From Acidimicrobiaceae bacterium (lineage in GTDB: Bacteria > Actinomycetota > Acidimicrobiia > Acidimicrobiales > Aldehydirespiratoraceae): DNA of 55,700 bases. The position numbers and the translations under genes are program-made. Positions 8,042 to 16,425 of the stretch are shown piece by piece. The stretch is from assembly GCA_002694825.1 (NCBI GenBank), contig NZNH01000037.1:20723-76422 (forward strand). Direction: 5' to 3'. The number at the start of each line of letters is the position of its first letter. The stretch's first letter is position 1. The notes beneath the pieces were generated by a model. The model was not told where the DNA came from and searched no databases. It worked only from the letters and a program-made list of their open reading frames with translations.

Positions 8042-8979
8042 GGGGACGCCGGAGTCGCCCCGTCCGGGGCGGTCGCTTTTCCCGAAGACGAGTCGTCGTC
8101 GTCACGGGGGTGCTCCTGCGCAAGCACCGCGTCCCACAGGTCGGTGATGACCGACTCGGGCGTAGAACTTCCGCCCTCGTGCAGGCGGATGCGCCCTGAC
8201 AGTGCGGTGAGTGCTGCGTCGAGGCCGACGCTGGGGTCGGTCACCTGGGCGCTGCGCATCGACGCGAGCGCATGGCCCACCTCGACCAGATCGATCGCCC
8301 CGCGCACGGATGAACCGACGCGTACATCGGGGTGGTTGCGGGTGCCGCGTGTGACGGCGACGGCCCGGCGCCGCAGGACTCGATCGTCTTCGGAGGTGTT
8401 GCGCACGACGATGTCGGACTCATCGTCGAGGGATTGGTACCCCATCGCGATGCGACACATGCGGTCGTAGACCGCACCGGAGACCCGAGCGGTGCCGATG
8501 TTGTCGAAGGGATTCATCGCTGCGACCAGCCGGAAGCCATCGGCTGCCGGGATCGTGCCGAGGCGGGGCAGCGTGAGTTCGCCCTCCGACATCACGGTGA
8601 TGAGGAGGTTGACCGTTTCCTCCGGCACCCGGTTGAGTTCCTCGACATAGAGGAGCGACCCATGGCGCAGCGCCTCGACGAGCGGACCATCGACAAAGAC
8701 GTCGGGGGTGTAGCCGTCCTCGAGCACACGAGACGGGTCGAACTGGCCGGCGAGACGCGCCGGGGTGAGTTCGGCGTTGCCTTCGACGAACACGAATCCG
8801 GTGCCGGCCGCTGCGGCGACCTCGCGCAGGATCGTCGACTTGCCAGTGCCGGGCGGCCCCTCGAGCAGCACGTGGCGGTCGGCGGCGAGCGCGGCGACGA
8901 GCACCTCGAGTTCGCGTCGTCGACCGACGACACGCGCACTGAGGGTGTCGACGATGTCGGGTGCGGAGAGGCTCGTCAT
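8038..8979 (-). CDS. MoxR-family AAA+ ATPase (313 aa)
   Basis: AAA+ ATPase with Walker A GPPGTGKST (residues 41-49) and Walker B LLYVEELNR (about 109-117). Sensor 1 lies in LVAAMNPFD, and an arginine-finger region follows. The C-terminus is a poorly conserved acidic tail (DDDDSSSG). MoxR ATPases act as chaperones with a VWA partner, which is encoded directly downstream and overlaps this gene's stop. The client is not apparent: no obvious metalloenzyme lies next to this pair, unlike the second MoxR/VWA pair at 51389-53451. Confidence 0.85.
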   Translation of the reverse strand: MTSLSAPDIVDTLSARVVGRRRELEVLVAALAADRHVLLEGPPGTGKSTILREVAAAAGTGFVFVEGNAELTPARLAGQFDPSRVLEDGYTPDVFVDGPLVEALRHGSLLYVEELNRVPEETVNLLITVMSEGELTLPRLGTIPAADGFRLVAAMNPFDNIGTARVSGAVYDRMCRIAMGYQSLDDESDIVVRNTSEDDRVLRRRAVAVTRGTRNHPDVRVGSSVRGAIDLVEVGHALASMRSAQVTDPSVGLDAALTALSGRIRLHEGGSSTPESVITDLWDAVLAQEHPRDDDDSSSGKATAPDGATPASP

Positions 8980-9012
8980 GGCATCAGTCTGGCGCTGATC
9001 GGCCGCCGCGGT

Positions 9013-10125
9013 TCAGTCGAAGGTGATGACGCCGCGGATGTTCTTGTTCGCCATCATGTCGGCGTAGCCCTCGTTGACCTGGTCGAGGGTGTACGTGTTG
9101 GTGATCATCTCATCGAGCTTGAGCTGACCGGCCTGGTACATCGACAACAGGTGCGGGATCTCCTTGCGCGGGGCGGTGGAGCCGAACAGGCAGCCCTTCA
9201 GCTCCTGATTCATCATCGAGAACATGAAGAGGTTGAGCTGAACGTCCATCTGCGCAGCCGGGGCAACCGCCGTGGCGACCACCGTGCCGCCCTTGCGGGT
9301 CAGGAACTGCGCCGGAGCGATGAGATCACCGGTGAGCACCGACGGCGTGAGGATGACCGAGTCGGCCTGCACGCCCTCGGTGAGGCCGCCGACCAACTCC
9401 ATGGCCTCCTCCATTGACGGGGCCGTGTGGGTGGCGCCGAATTCCATGGCGCTCTCGCGCTTGAACTCGCTCGGGTCGATGGCGACGATGTTCTTTGCAC
9501 CGGCGACCTTGGCGCCCTGGATCGCAGCGGTGCCGAGACCGCCACAGCCGACCACCACGACGGTGTCGCCGGCGGTGACCTCGGCGCGGTTCACGGCTGA
9601 GCCGTAGCCGGTAGTGACGCCGCAGCTGACGAGCGCGGCAGGACCAGCGGGAACGTCTTTCTGGACCTTGATGGCCGAGTCGACGCTCAGAACCATGTGC
9701 TCGGCGAAGGTACCGAGCTTCAACAATGGCGTGAGCGTGGTGCCGTCGGAGGTGTGGTGACGGAACGTGCCGTCGATCATCCCGGGCTCCATCAAGTGGG
9801 CACCGAGGTCACACAGGTTCTGCTGGCCGCGAGCGCACCAGGTGCACTTGCCACACGACGGGATGAACGAACACGAGATGTGATCACCCACCTCAAACTC
9901 GGTGACGCCCGGGCCGAGACCGATCACCACACCGGCCCCTTCGTGACCGCCGATGATCGGCAGCGGCACCGGCATCGTGCCGTCATGGGCGTGCTCGTCG
10001 GAGTGGCACATGCCGGCAGCAGTGGTCTTGACCAGGATCTCGCCGGCCTTGGGTTCGTCGAGTTCAATTTCCTCGACGCTCCAGTCGGCGCCGATTTCTC
10101 GCAGGACGGCAGCACGGGTCTTCAT
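9013..10125 (-). CDS. Zinc-dependent alcohol dehydrogenase, NDMA-dependent type (370 aa)
   Basis: Medium-chain dehydrogenase. Zinc ligands are in GMCHSDEH (Cys39) and GGHEGAGVV. The structural zinc site is CGKCTWCARGQQNLC, and the nucleotide-binding motif is VVGCGGLGTAAIQGA. Length and sequence fit the NDMA-dependent alcohol dehydrogenase group, whose tightly bound NAD is not exchanged but is reoxidised through mycofactocin. The mycofactocin genes 4-12 kb away support that reading. The substrate is unknown. The gene follows the haloalkane dehalogenase on the same strand after 85 bases, so oxidation of an alcohol released by dehalogenation is a reasonable but unproven role. Confidence 0.88.
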   Translation of the reverse strand: MKTRAAVLREIGADWSVEEIELDEPKAGEILVKTTAAGMCHSDEHAHDGTMPVPLPIIGGHEGAGVVIGLGPGVTEFEVGDHISCSFIPSCGKCTWCARGQQNLCDLGAHLMEPGMIDGTFRHHTSDGTTLTPLLKLGTFAEHMVLSVDSAIKVQKDVPAGPAALVSCGVTTGYGSAVNRAEVTAGDTVVVVGCGGLGTAAIQGAKVAGAKNIVAIDPSEFKRESAMEFGATHTAPSMEEAMELVGGLTEGVQADSVILTPSVLTGDLIAPAQFLTRKGGTVVATAVAPAAQMDVQLNLFMFSMMNQELKGCLFGSTAPRKEIPHLLSMYQAGQLKLDEMITNTYTLDQVNEGYADMMANKNIRGVITFD

Positions 10126-10210
10126 CGGATCTCCTCACGGCAGGGCGAACGCGGAGAAGGTACCAGCGGCCCCACGTGTGGTCACGTTGAGATCGGTTCT
10201 CGGGCGTGGC

Positions 10211-11125
10211 TCACTTCGCCATCCAGTCGACCATCGCTGCCGCGATCGCCTCGCCCTGGTCGTCTTGGAGGAAGTGTCCGCCGGGCGTGAACTCCTGATG
10301 GGGCTGACCTTCCGCACCGGGTACCCGCTCGATGAACTCGTGATGCAGTTGGCCGAGCACGGGGTCCTCCGGGCACCACAGCGTGAGGAAGGGACGGTCG
10401 AACATCTCGAGCCCCTGCCATGCCTGGAGGTTCTCGTCGATGCCGTCGTGCTCGGGGGTGATGGGCACGAGGGTCGGGAAGACGACGGCACCGACCTTGT
10501 GATCGGAGGTGGGGAACGGTGCGTCGTAGGCGGCCTTCTCGTGATCGGTGAGTTCTCGACCCGTGACCGCTCGACCGAACAGGGCGCCGATGTCGTCGAG
10601 TTGGGATTCCTGGCTGTACGCCAGCCAGAAGTCGAAGCCGGGTCCGATCGATTCGCCGACCGGTAGGCCCGTGTTGCCGATGGCGACCCGAGCAAACCGC
10701 TCGGGCTGCAGTCCGACCAGTCGCAAGCCGGTGAGGCCACCCCAGTCCTGGGCGAAGAGGGTGCAGGGATCGTGGACGTTCGCGTCGAGGAAGAACTCGA
10801 TGTTCGCGACGTGTTGGGCGTAGGTGTAGTACCCCGGGTCGGTCGGTTTGTCCGAGCGACCAAAGCCGATCAGGTCCGGAGCGAGCACCCGATACCCGGC
10901 GTCGAGCAGGGTGGGGATCATCCGACGGTAGAGGTAGCTCCAGGACGGCTCGCCGTGAAGCAGCACCACTGGATGGGCATCCTCGGGCCCCTCGTCGATG
11001 TAGGCCATCCGCAGGCCGTCGACCGACCCGTATTTTGGCTCGTACGGGAAGTCGTCGAGACCGACGAAGCGTTCGTCCGGGGTTCGGACGTAGGCGATCC
11101 CGTCCGGTGTGGTGTGGTGCGTCAT
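10211..11125 (-). CDS. Haloalkane dehalogenase, HLD-I-like alpha/beta hydrolase (304 aa)
   Basis: Alpha/beta hydrolase with the haloalkane dehalogenase signatures: HGEPSWSYLYR (oxyanion region), nucleophile Asp127 with halide-binding Trp128 in FAQDWGG, and the base His in PGGHFLQDDQGE. A candidate acid Asp lies in WCPEDPVLGQ. These enzymes hydrolyse carbon-halogen bonds to alcohols in the cytosol. Length is typical of the DhlA/DmbB-like subfamily. The alcohol dehydrogenase gene downstream could take the product. The start ATG at 11125 leaves 59 bases to the divergent gene at 11185. Confidence 0.88.
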   Translation of the reverse strand: MTHHTTPDGIAYVRTPDERFVGLDDFPYEPKYGSVDGLRMAYIDEGPEDAHPVVLLHGEPSWSYLYRRMIPTLLDAGYRVLAPDLIGFGRSDKPTDPGYYTYAQHVANIEFFLDANVHDPCTLFAQDWGGLTGLRLVGLQPERFARVAIGNTGLPVGESIGPGFDFWLAYSQESQLDDIGALFGRAVTGRELTDHEKAAYDAPFPTSDHKVGAVVFPTLVPITPEHDGIDENLQAWQGLEMFDRPFLTLWCPEDPVLGQLHHEFIERVPGAEGQPHQEFTPGGHFLQDDQGEAIAAAMVDWMAK

Positions 11126-11184
11126 GGGACCACGGTAGGCACGGCCTTTCGACGCAGGCCAAGAACCATCGCTACCGTGCGGCC

Positions 11185-12285
11185 ATGAGCGATGAGATGA
11201 ACGTCGTCAAGACCTCGCGAACTCCCGAGGAGTTGCGCGGCCGACTGCAGGCGTGGCTGGTCGCCACGACCGACGACCCCGACGCGGTGATCGGACCAGT
11301 GTCGTCACCGGAGTCGAACGGCATGTCAAGCGAATCGCTTTTCTTCGATGCCACGTGGAAGGAGGGCAGCGGCTCGTTCGTTGCTCGGGTCGCGCCCGCC
11401 GCAAGCGATGTCCCGGTCTTCCCGACGTACGACCTCCAGAAGCAGTACGACCTGATCGATCTCGTCGCCAAGCAGAGCAGCGTGCCGGTACCGGCGCTCG
11501 CCTGGATGGAGACCGATCCATCGCACCTCGACCAGCCGTTCTTCGTGATGCACAAGGTCGCTGGTCGGGTGCCACCCGACATCCCGCCCTACCCGATGGG
11601 TGGCTGGGTCCGCGATCTCGAACCAGCCGACCAGGTGGCGCTTCAGAAGGCGAGCGTCGCCGCGATGGCGGGCATCCACGGCATCGACATCGCCGACGGG
11701 AAAGCCGACTTCCTGGAATACGACTCCGCTCTCGGCGAGACGCCGCTGCGCCGCCATTTCGCCGTTGAGAAGGCCTACTACGAGTGGACCTGCGAGGGCG
11801 CAGAGCGGCGCTTCCCCACGATCGAGCGAGCGTTCGAGTGGGTAGAGGCCAACTGGCCGGCCGAGGAGCCCGAGTCGCGGATCTCCTGGGGCGACAGCCG
11901 TATCGGCAACATGATGTACGAGTCCGACGGGGTGAATCCGGTGGCCGTGCTCGACTGGGAGATGGCCTGCATCGCCCCGCGTGGCCTCGACGTCGGCTGG
12001 ATGTGTTTCATGCACACATTCTTCGAGTTCGTGCTGCAGAAGTACGGGGTCGACACGATGCCGTCGATGCTGCGCCCCGAGGACGTGCGGGAGCAGTACG
12101 GCGAGGCCAGCGGTGTCGACGTGGGCGACCTGCGCTTCGAGATGGTCTACAACGCCGTTCGTCACGCCTCGATCATGAGCCGGGTGCACCACCGCTCGGT
12201 CCACTTCGGAACCGAGACATGGAGTGACGATCCCGACGATGCGTTCCGCTTCAAGGAGCTGCTCGAGGAGATGATCGCCGACTGA
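11185..12285 (+). CDS. Aminoglycoside-phosphotransferase-fold kinase (366 aa)
   Basis: APH/choline-kinase-fold protein. The catalytic loop ISWGDSRIGNMMY and the DFG-equivalent AVLDWEMACIA are both intact, and an N-terminal nucleotide-binding lobe precedes them. Proteins of this group in actinobacteria often sit near acyl-CoA dehydrogenases and are not antibiotic resistance enzymes, so I do not call resistance. The natural substrate is unknown. The ATG at 11185 was chosen because residues upstream of it look like antisense to the divergent dehalogenase gene. It converges on the SDR gene with 3 bases between the stops. Confidence 0.82.
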   Translation: MSDEMNVVKTSRTPEELRGRLQAWLVATTDDPDAVIGPVSSPESNGMSSESLFFDATWKEGSGSFVARVAPAASDVPVFPTYDLQKQYDLIDLVAKQSSVPVPALAWMETDPSHLDQPFFVMHKVAGRVPPDIPPYPMGGWVRDLEPADQVALQKASVAAMAGIHGIDIADGKADFLEYDSALGETPLRRHFAVEKAYYEWTCEGAERRFPTIERAFEWVEANWPAEEPESRISWGDSRIGNMMYESDGVNPVAVLDWEMACIAPRGLDVGWMCFMHTFFEFVLQKYGVDTMPSMLRPEDVREQYGEASGVDVGDLRFEMVYNAVRHASIMSRVHHRSVHFGTETWSDDPDDAFRFKELLEEMIAD

Positions 12286-12288
12286 GCC

Positions 12289-13074
12289 TCAGGGGGTGGC
12301 GGTCATGCCGCCGTCGACGGGAAGCACGGCACCGGTGATCGCCGACGATGCCGGGCTGCACAGCCAGGCGATCGCCGCGGCGATCACGTCCGGGGCGATC
12401 AGTCGACCGAGTGGCTCTTGATGGCGGATGAACGCCTCCGAGGACTCGAGCCCGTAGATACGAGCCGACTCGTCGAGCCCGGCGGTGGTGGTCGAGCCGG
12501 GCGAGACGGCGTTGGCGGTTACCCCCGTGCCGGCAAGATCGGCGGCGAGCGATCGGGTGAAGCCGATGACACCGTGTTTGGCGGCGGCGTAGTGGCTCAT
12601 GTGGCGCAGTCCCAGCGAGCCGGCGGCCGACGCAACGGTGACGATGCGGCCGTGCGGCGAAGCGAGGAGCGCAGGCACGGCGGCTCGGGCGGTGGCGAAA
12701 ACGCCGGTCAGGTCGGTTCCGATGACGGCGTCCCACTCGGTGTCGTCGATCTCCCAGGCAGGTGACCCACCGGCGACGACCCCCGCTGCGCAGACGACGG
12801 CGTCGAGCCGCCCACGTGCGTCGGTGACCGAGGCGACAACCTCCGCCACTGCAGCGCCGACCGATACGTCGGCTTCGAAGGCGGCAGCGTTTCCGCCGGC
12901 GCCCGTCACGACGTCGGCGAGGTCGTCCGAGGAGGCCATCGGGTAGGCGATCGTCGGGTGAGGCGAACATCGGTCGACGGCGGCGACCCACCAGCCGTCG
13001 GCGACGAGGGCGGCGACGGTGGCCGCTCCGATCCCTCGTCCGGCTCCGGTGACAATCGCGACGGGCTGACTCAT
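12289..13074 (-). CDS. SDR family oxidoreductase linked to mycofactocin genes (261 aa)
   Basis: Short-chain dehydrogenase. TGAGRGIG (about residues 10-17) binds the nucleotide, VCAAG is the NAG-equivalent motif, and YAAAKHG is the catalytic Tyr/Lys pair. VDGGM sits at the C-terminus. It begins 4 bases after the stop of mftE, so the two are co-transcribed, and it probably belongs to an SDR subfamily found in mycofactocin clusters. The role would be dehydrogenation of an alcohol with electrons passed to mycofactocin, which is an inference from context. I chose the ATG at 13074, which places the Rossmann motif near the N-terminus as usual. Confidence 0.85.
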   Translation of the reverse strand: MSQPVAIVTGAGRGIGAATVAALVADGWWVAAVDRCSPHPTIAYPMASSDDLADVVTGAGGNAAAFEADVSVGAAVAEVVASVTDARGRLDAVVCAAGVVAGGSPAWEIDDTEWDAVIGTDLTGVFATARAAVPALLASPHGRIVTVASAAGSLGLRHMSHYAAAKHGVIGFTRSLAADLAGTGVTANAVSPGSTTTAGLDESARIYGLESSEAFIRHQEPLGRLIAPDVIAAAIAWLCSPASSAITGAVLPVDGGMTATP

Positions 13075-13078
13075 GCCT

Positions 13079-13741
13079 TCATGATTCCAGAAGGGCGACG
13101 ACCTCGTGGACCCACCCGGCGAGGATCTCCTCACCTCGGGCCGGCGTGGCGTCGGTCGGATCACCGAGCACGCCGTTGGGCGAGACCGCGGCGACACCCC
13201 CGGTGCGGAGGTCGTCGAGGATCTCGCGCAGCGGTGCGGTGTTGCCGGGCTCGGCTCGGTCGAGCCGGACCCGTTGCGGGTCGATGGCGAGCATGACCGA
13301 CGTCTCGATGGAGCCAGCGTGGGCGTCGGCGTCGTCGAGACGGGCGTGCCACACGCTGATCGGTCGACCTTCGTGCTCGCAGGTGACGGCGGCGGAACGT
13401 ACGGCGTCGAGATTGCCGCCGTGGGCGTTGACGATGACGACCCGGTCGAACTCGGGACCGGCGGTGCGGACGATCTCCACGATCATCGCCGCCAACACCT
13501 CGGTGCCGATCGAGAGCGTTCCCGCGAAACCGGCGTGCTCGCCCGACGCTCCGATCGCAATCACTGGGGCGACGGCGGCGGCGGTGACTCGACCGGCTGC
13601 CGACTCAGCAACCGTGCGGGCGATGACCGTGTCGGTGTCGAGCGGCAGGTGCGGGCCGTGTTGCTCCGTGGCGCCAAGCGGCAGCACGAGGACGCGCCCC
13701 TCCCCTACGTCGGGGTTCGTGAGATCGCCGAGCCGAGCCAC
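13079..13741 (-). CDS. mftE: MftE, creatininase-family peptidase of mycofactocin maturation (220 aa)
   Basis: Creatininase-fold metallopeptidase. The LPLGATEQHGPHLPLDTDT segment contains metal ligands (Glu, His, Asp), followed by GASGEHAGFAGT, VNAHGGN, DAHAGSIETS and NGVLGDP. In mycofactocin biosynthesis MftE releases the modified C-terminal Val-Tyr dipeptide from MftA. The start is a GTG at 13741 giving MARLGDLTNPDV, which agrees with the family N-terminus. The open frame upstream of it is read-through antisense to no gene and lacks homology. It follows mftD by 65 bases and leads into the SDR gene. Confidence 0.88.
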   Translation of the reverse strand: MARLGDLTNPDVGEGRVLVLPLGATEQHGPHLPLDTDTVIARTVAESAAGRVTAAAVAPVIAIGASGEHAGFAGTLSIGTEVLAAMIVEIVRTAGPEFDRVVIVNAHGGNLDAVRSAAVTCEHEGRPISVWHARLDDADAHAGSIETSVMLAIDPQRVRLDRAEPGNTAPLREILDDLRTGGVAAVSPNGVLGDPTDATPARGEEILAGWVHEVVALLES

Positions 13742-13806
13742 CGGGCGAGCGTAGGCGGGTTGTGTCCCGGCGTGATACCGAGCCGCAGACGGAGGCGGCG
13801 TAAACG

Positions 13807-14979
13807 TCAGCTGATCCGCGGCGGCGAAAAGCCGTCGGGCACGATGACGTGATCGGCCGTGAGGTCGTGGATCGAGCCGACCCCGATGCCGCGCATCGTG
13901 GCGTCGATGCCGCCTCGAATGACATCGAGCACGTTCTCGACGCCGGCGGTGCCGTTGGCGGCGAGGCCCCACAGGTACGCGCGGCCGATGAGGACTGCGT
14001 CGGCACCGAGGCACAGGGCCTTCACGACGTCGGAACCACGGCGGATACCACCGTCCATCACGACCTGGATGTCGTCGCCGACCGCTGCGGCGATCTCGGG
14101 CAGCACCCGGATCGAGGCGGGGGCGGAGTCGACATTGTTTCCGCCGTGGTTGGAAACCGAGATGGCGGTGACGCCGGCGTCGACGGCCCGCCGGGCTTCG
14201 TCGGCTCGGACGACGCCCTTGACCATGAACTCGCCATCCCACTGCGAGCGCAGCCAGGCCACGTCCTCCCAGGTCGGTGGAGGTGTCATCATCCAGGCTC
14301 CGTAGGCCTCGAAGAAGACCGGCGGCCTTGAGCCGTCGGTTACGAAGTTCGGCACGCCGAGTTTCGGGATGCTCCCGGATTTGATCCAGGACCACATGAA
14401 CCTCGGTTTGCGGATCACCGCCGGGACCTGCGGAAGGAGTTCCTTGATCGTGAACGACTGCGGGATCTGGGGGCTGCCCCAGTCTCGGCCGTGGCTGAAC
14501 GACCAGTCGAGGGTGAGGATCATGCCGACGGCACCGGCAGCCTTCGCCCGCTCCATGCGAGCGACCATCGAGTCCTTGTCGCCGGCCCAATAGATCTGGA
14601 AGAAGGTCTGGCCGTTGACCTCGATGACGTCCTCGATCGGCATCGACGCGAACGACGACAAGCCCATCGGGATGCCCCGGTTGGCAGCGGCTCGGGCCAC
14701 GCCGACCTCGCCGTCAGGGTGGATGGCCTGGGCGCCGGTGGGCGAGATCATGACCGGCATCGACGACGGTTGACCCATGATCGTCGTGTCCATCTGCCGC
14801 TCGGCGGGCTGGCCGGCGGTGACGGGACGGAAGCCGAGCTCGTCGAAGGCGGAGGTGTTGTCGCGCATCGTGACGCCGGCCTCGGCCCCTGCGACGATCG
14901 CGCCGTAGGACGACGCGGGCAGACGCTTCTTCGCCCGTTGCTGGGCGATGGCGACGGTCTCGAACCATTGGTTGGCCAC
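13807..14979 (-). CDS. mftD: MftD, pre-mycofactocin synthase (FMN alpha-hydroxyacid oxidase family, 390 aa)
   Basis: FMN-dependent alpha-hydroxyacid dehydrogenase fold. ISPTGAQAIHPDGE forms the FMN phosphate side. VSNHGGNNVD carries the catalytic His/Gly/Gly. MDGGIRRGSDVVKALCLGADAV and IGRAYLWGL complete the barrel. The N-terminal ANQWFETVAIAQQRAKKRLP matches MftD. MftD oxidatively deaminates the cyclised Val-Tyr product to give the redox-active alpha-keto amide. It heads a minus-strand set with mftE and an SDR, while the other biosynthetic genes lie about 5 kb away. Confidence 0.9.
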   Translation of the reverse strand: MANQWFETVAIAQQRAKKRLPASSYGAIVAGAEAGVTMRDNTSAFDELGFRPVTAGQPAERQMDTTIMGQPSSMPVMISPTGAQAIHPDGEVGVARAAANRGIPMGLSSFASMPIEDVIEVNGQTFFQIYWAGDKDSMVARMERAKAAGAVGMILTLDWSFSHGRDWGSPQIPQSFTIKELLPQVPAVIRKPRFMWSWIKSGSIPKLGVPNFVTDGSRPPVFFEAYGAWMMTPPPTWEDVAWLRSQWDGEFMVKGVVRADEARRAVDAGVTAISVSNHGGNNVDSAPASIRVLPEIAAAVGDDIQVVMDGGIRRGSDVVKALCLGADAVLIGRAYLWGLAANGTAGVENVLDVIRGGIDATMRGIGVGSIHDLTADHVIVPDGFSPPRIS

Positions 14980-15152
14980 GGGGGAACCTCCGACGAATCA
15001 GCTGCCGAGGCTAACGGGCGGCCTCGACAGCCCCGCAATCCGGCGCCATCGCCGGCGCCGACCTGCGCTTCGGTGACTCGTGAAGGGGTCGGCGTGCCGG
15101 AGATCGGTAGGGTGTTCCCGATCCCAACCGTTCCTGAAGGAGCACCCCCAGC

Positions 15153-15863
15153 ATGTCGTACAGCGACGTCGATCTTCGTCCGGCCATCCAGCTCGACGAA
15201 ACCACCCGCGGCGATTTCGTCGTTCGCGTCTATCAGCACCTTCTGGGTGCCATCGTTGCTTTCGCCGGCATCGAAGCCGTTCTGCTCAACACCCCGTTCG
15301 CCGAAGGCCTGTACAAGTTCGTGCGTGGCAGCGGCTTCTCGTGGCTGCTCATTCTCGGCGGCTTCATGGTGGGCCAGTGGATCGTCGCCAACGCTGCCGC
15401 CGACCTGCTCAACCCGCAGCGTCAGTACGCCGCCCTGTTCGGCTCGGCCGGGCTCTACGCCATCCTCTTCGCGCCGATGCTGCACTATTTCTTCCGGGTC
15501 GCCGATGATGGCGCCACCTCGGTCGCCGCAGCCGGCCTGATCACGGCGGTCGCCTTCGCCGGCCTCACGATCGTCGCCGTCGTCACCCGCAAGGATCTCT
15601 CGTTCCTTCGGCCGATCGTGATGTACGGCTTCGTCGCTGCGCTCGCCCTGATCGTCGGCGCGATCATCTTCGGCCTCAGCCTCGGCGTGTGGTTCTCGGT
15701 CGGCATGGTTGCGCTCACGGGCGCGGCGATCCTCTACCAGACCCAGACGATCATCCGGGAGTTCCCAGTTGCCGCGCACGTCGCTGGCGCGCTTGCGCTC
15801 TTCAGCTCAGTGATGACGCTTTTCTGGTACATCCTCCAGCTCGTCGGCATCGCTCGCGACTGA
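15153..15863 (+). CDS. Bax inhibitor-1/YccA family membrane protein (236 aa)
   Basis: Seven hydrophobic segments fill residues 30-232, preceded by a short hydrophilic N-terminus (DLRPAIQLDETTRGDFVVRV). This is the pattern of BI-1/YccA/UPF0005 proteins, six- to seven-span channels linked to calcium leak or protease modulation. An AAGGAG ribosome-binding site lies about 15 bases before the ATG at 15153. It is the first gene of a three-gene plus-strand block that interrupts the minus-strand mycofactocin genes. Function here is unknown. Confidence 0.75.
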   Translation: MSYSDVDLRPAIQLDETTRGDFVVRVYQHLLGAIVAFAGIEAVLLNTPFAEGLYKFVRGSGFSWLLILGGFMVGQWIVANAAADLLNPQRQYAALFGSAGLYAILFAPMLHYFFRVADDGATSVAAAGLITAVAFAGLTIVAVVTRKDLSFLRPIVMYGFVAALALIVGAIIFGLSLGVWFSVGMVALTGAAILYQTQTIIREFPVAAHVAGALALFSSVMTLFWYILQLVGIARD

Positions 15864-15882
15864 CCCTGGAAACGTCACGCCG

Positions 15883-16425
15883 ATGAGCACCGGTGCACTC
15901 CTGGCGATCGATCTCGTCGCCGTCTTGCTGCTGGCCTTCGGGCTGTATTTCCCGCGCTACCAGCGGCGCGACATGGTCGTGGCGCTGCTGGGTATCAACA
16001 TCGGTGTGATGGCGGTGGCTACCGCACTCGCCAACGCCGAGGTCAGCGCCGGGGTCGGGCTCGGCCTCTTCGGTGTGTTGTCGATCATCCGGATCCGCTC
16101 CGAGGAGCTCACCCAGCCCGAGGTGGTCTTCTACTTCGCTGCGATCGCCATAGGGGTCCTCGGCGGCATTCCCATCGAGCCGGCCTGGTACACCCCAGCC
16201 TTGATGACCGCATTGCTCGTGGCCCTCTTCATCGGTGACCATCCGGCGCTGTTTCGCGGCTTCGAGCAGCACCGGATGACGCTCAACGAGGTCTACACCG
16301 ACCGGGCGGCGCTCGAGACCCGACTGAGCACCGAACTCGGCGGTTCGGTCAAGCGGATCGAGATCAAGAAGGTCGATCAGGTCCGCGGCACCACCACCGT
16401 GGACGTCCGCTACCGGCGTGGCTGA
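15883..16425 (+). CDS. DUF4956-family membrane protein (180 aa)
   Basis: About four N-terminal hydrophobic segments include the conserved GLGLFGVLSIIRIRSEEL motif. A soluble domain of about 60 residues follows, ending VDVRYRRG. This is the DUF4956 architecture. Such genes commonly neighbour CotH-kinase and VTC-type polyphosphate polymerase genes. Here CotH follows with an 8-base overlap but no VTC-domain gene is present. Biochemical role is unknown. Confidence 0.75.
   Translation: MSTGALLAIDLVAVLLLAFGLYFPRYQRRDMVVALLGINIGVMAVATALANAEVSAGVGLGLFGVLSIIRIRSEELTQPEVVFYFAAIAIGVLGGIPIEPAWYTPALMTALLVALFIGDHPALFRGFEQHRMTLNEVYTDRAALETRLSTELGGSVKRIEIKKVDQVRGTTTVDVRYRRG

Noticed and set aside
11185-12285. 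Aminoglycoside resistance phosphotransferase
   Set aside because: The fold matches, but the divergent sequence and chromosomal catabolic context are typical of non-resistance APH-fold kinases.
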